NCBI GenBank assembly: GCA_013426755.1
Contig: AP019861.1
Location: forward strand, 607,067-671,066
Length of the DNA: 64,000 bases
Reading direction: 5' to 3'
Source of the DNA: Spirochaetota bacterium
GTDB lineage: Bacteria; Spirochaetota; UBA12135; COTS27
The notes beneath the pieces are model-generated. The model worked only from the letters and a program-made list of their open reading frames with translations. It did no database searches and was not told the origin of the DNA. Made by a program: the position numbers and the translations under genes. Shown here piece after piece: positions 63,550-64,000 of this stretch. How positions within the stretch are numbered: position 1 is the stretch's first letter; each line of letters starts with the position of its first letter.

Positions 63550-64000
63550 ATGACTCTTGATTTAGAAACCTTAGCTGAAAAAACAGATGTTCTAGCGGAG
63601 AATGTCAAAGCGGGGTTAGCTTTAGTTAATGTACCTCACAAGCAGGCTGCTTTGGAGGATTTAAAACAAAGGCAGCAGGAAGCTATCACTAAGCAAGATT
63701 TTAAAAAACTGCAGTCTATTGGGGGGGACATAAAGAAAATCGAGCAGAAGTTTATGCCCTGGCAAGAACTCCACGCAGCGAGCTTGGAGTTATGTAGTTT
63801 GCTTGCTCTTATTCGCACTGAAAGTAAACGTGAAGAATTGCTGAGTGCTGCGGAGCTAGAATTTAAAAAATTGCAAGAACGTTATCATTCTTTACACGTG
63901 ATGAGTTTGTTTACAGCCGATGATGATGAAGCGAGTGCTTATATGAGTATTCATGCGGGAGCAGGCGGAGCGGAGGCCTGCGACTGGGCGGGTATGCTGC
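63550..64000 (+). CDS. prfB: peptide chain release factor 2, 5' part (runs off the window)
   Basis: 150 codons are visible, open to the end of the window. Helical domain 1 (LAEKTDVLAENVKAGLALVN and later heptads) leads to SIHAGAGGAEACDWAGML, the RF2 form of the motif (RF1 has AGTGGDEA). It recognises UAA/UGA stops. Unlike E. coli and many other bacteria there is no in-frame UGA with a CUU slip site near codon 25; the reading frame from ATG 63550 is continuous, so autoregulatory frameshifting is absent from this 5' region. An in-frame TGA at 63544 fixes the start as 63550. It is the substrate of PrmC, encoded at 17.6-18.6 kb. Confidence 0.93.
   Translation, partial: MTLDLETLAEKTDVLAENVKAGLALVNVPHKQAALEDLKQRQQEAITKQDFKKLQSIGGDIKKIEQKFMPWQELHAASLELCSLLALIRTESKREELLSAAELEFKKLQERYHSLHVMSLFTADDDEASAYMSIHAGAGGAEACDWAGML

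Overview
The window is about 64 kb of AT-rich bacterial chromosome with some 42 supportable protein genes and one tRNA. It looks like a spirochaete, with moderate confidence. The FlgG protein closely resembles treponemal FlgG as I remember it, ftsY lies next to prfB (an arrangement I recall from Borrelia), and there are many exported TPR/Sel1 and PEGA-like proteins. No rRNA or other decisive marker is present, so genus and species stay open. Nothing looks like plasmid, phage or IS DNA.

Layout. 0-1.5 kb: a mannose-1-phosphate guanylyltransferase on the minus strand. 2.3-9.9 kb: an AapJQMP-type amino-acid ABC importer with two tandem copies of the binding-lipoprotein gene, two permeases and an ATPase. 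9.9 kb: tRNA-Arg(UCG). 10.2-18.6 kb: a minus-strand run dominated by envelope functions (PrmC, unknown, SppA, membrane protein, LptF/G, TPR protein, MltG). 18.8-22.4 kb: leucyl aminopeptidase and a TrpD-fold glycosyltransferase-family-3 protein. 22.5-24.3 kb: FlgG and a secreted protein, possibly FlgA-like. 24.3-27.8 kb: 3.5 kb without a convincing gene, filled with tandem arrays. 27.8-64 kb: almost entirely plus-strand genes: orphan adenine methyltransferase, PyrF, IspG, two TPR proteins, DprA, a Xer-type recombinase, GlmS, four Sel1 paralogues, a LysE exporter, an unknown membrane protein, an RluA-type pseudouridine synthase, AroE, MurI, a SurA/PpiC foldase, LepA, a PEGA-like protein, FtsY and the 5' part of prfB.

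The striking property is a pervasive tandem-repeat process. Many intergenic gaps hold minisatellites (unit lengths seen: 12, 14, 16, 18, 31, 34, 39, 64, 70, 177 and about 250 bp). Conserved housekeeping enzymes carry in-frame repeat insertions at surface-loop positions while their catalytic motifs stay intact (PyrF, IspG, AroE, LepA, MurI, PrmC, ManC-type enzyme, Xer, adenine methyltransferase). Where I resolved the intragenic unit it is a multiple of 3 bp; many intergenic units are not. This suggests one genome-wide duplication process filtered by selection on reading frame. The Aap operon is nearly free of such insertions inside its genes, but one of its two binding-protein promoters has a -35/-10 spacer enlarged by exactly two 12-bp repeat units.

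Starts were moved from the longest reading frame to a family-consistent ATG where the sequence supported it. Product calls rest on motifs read by eye; no database search was possible.
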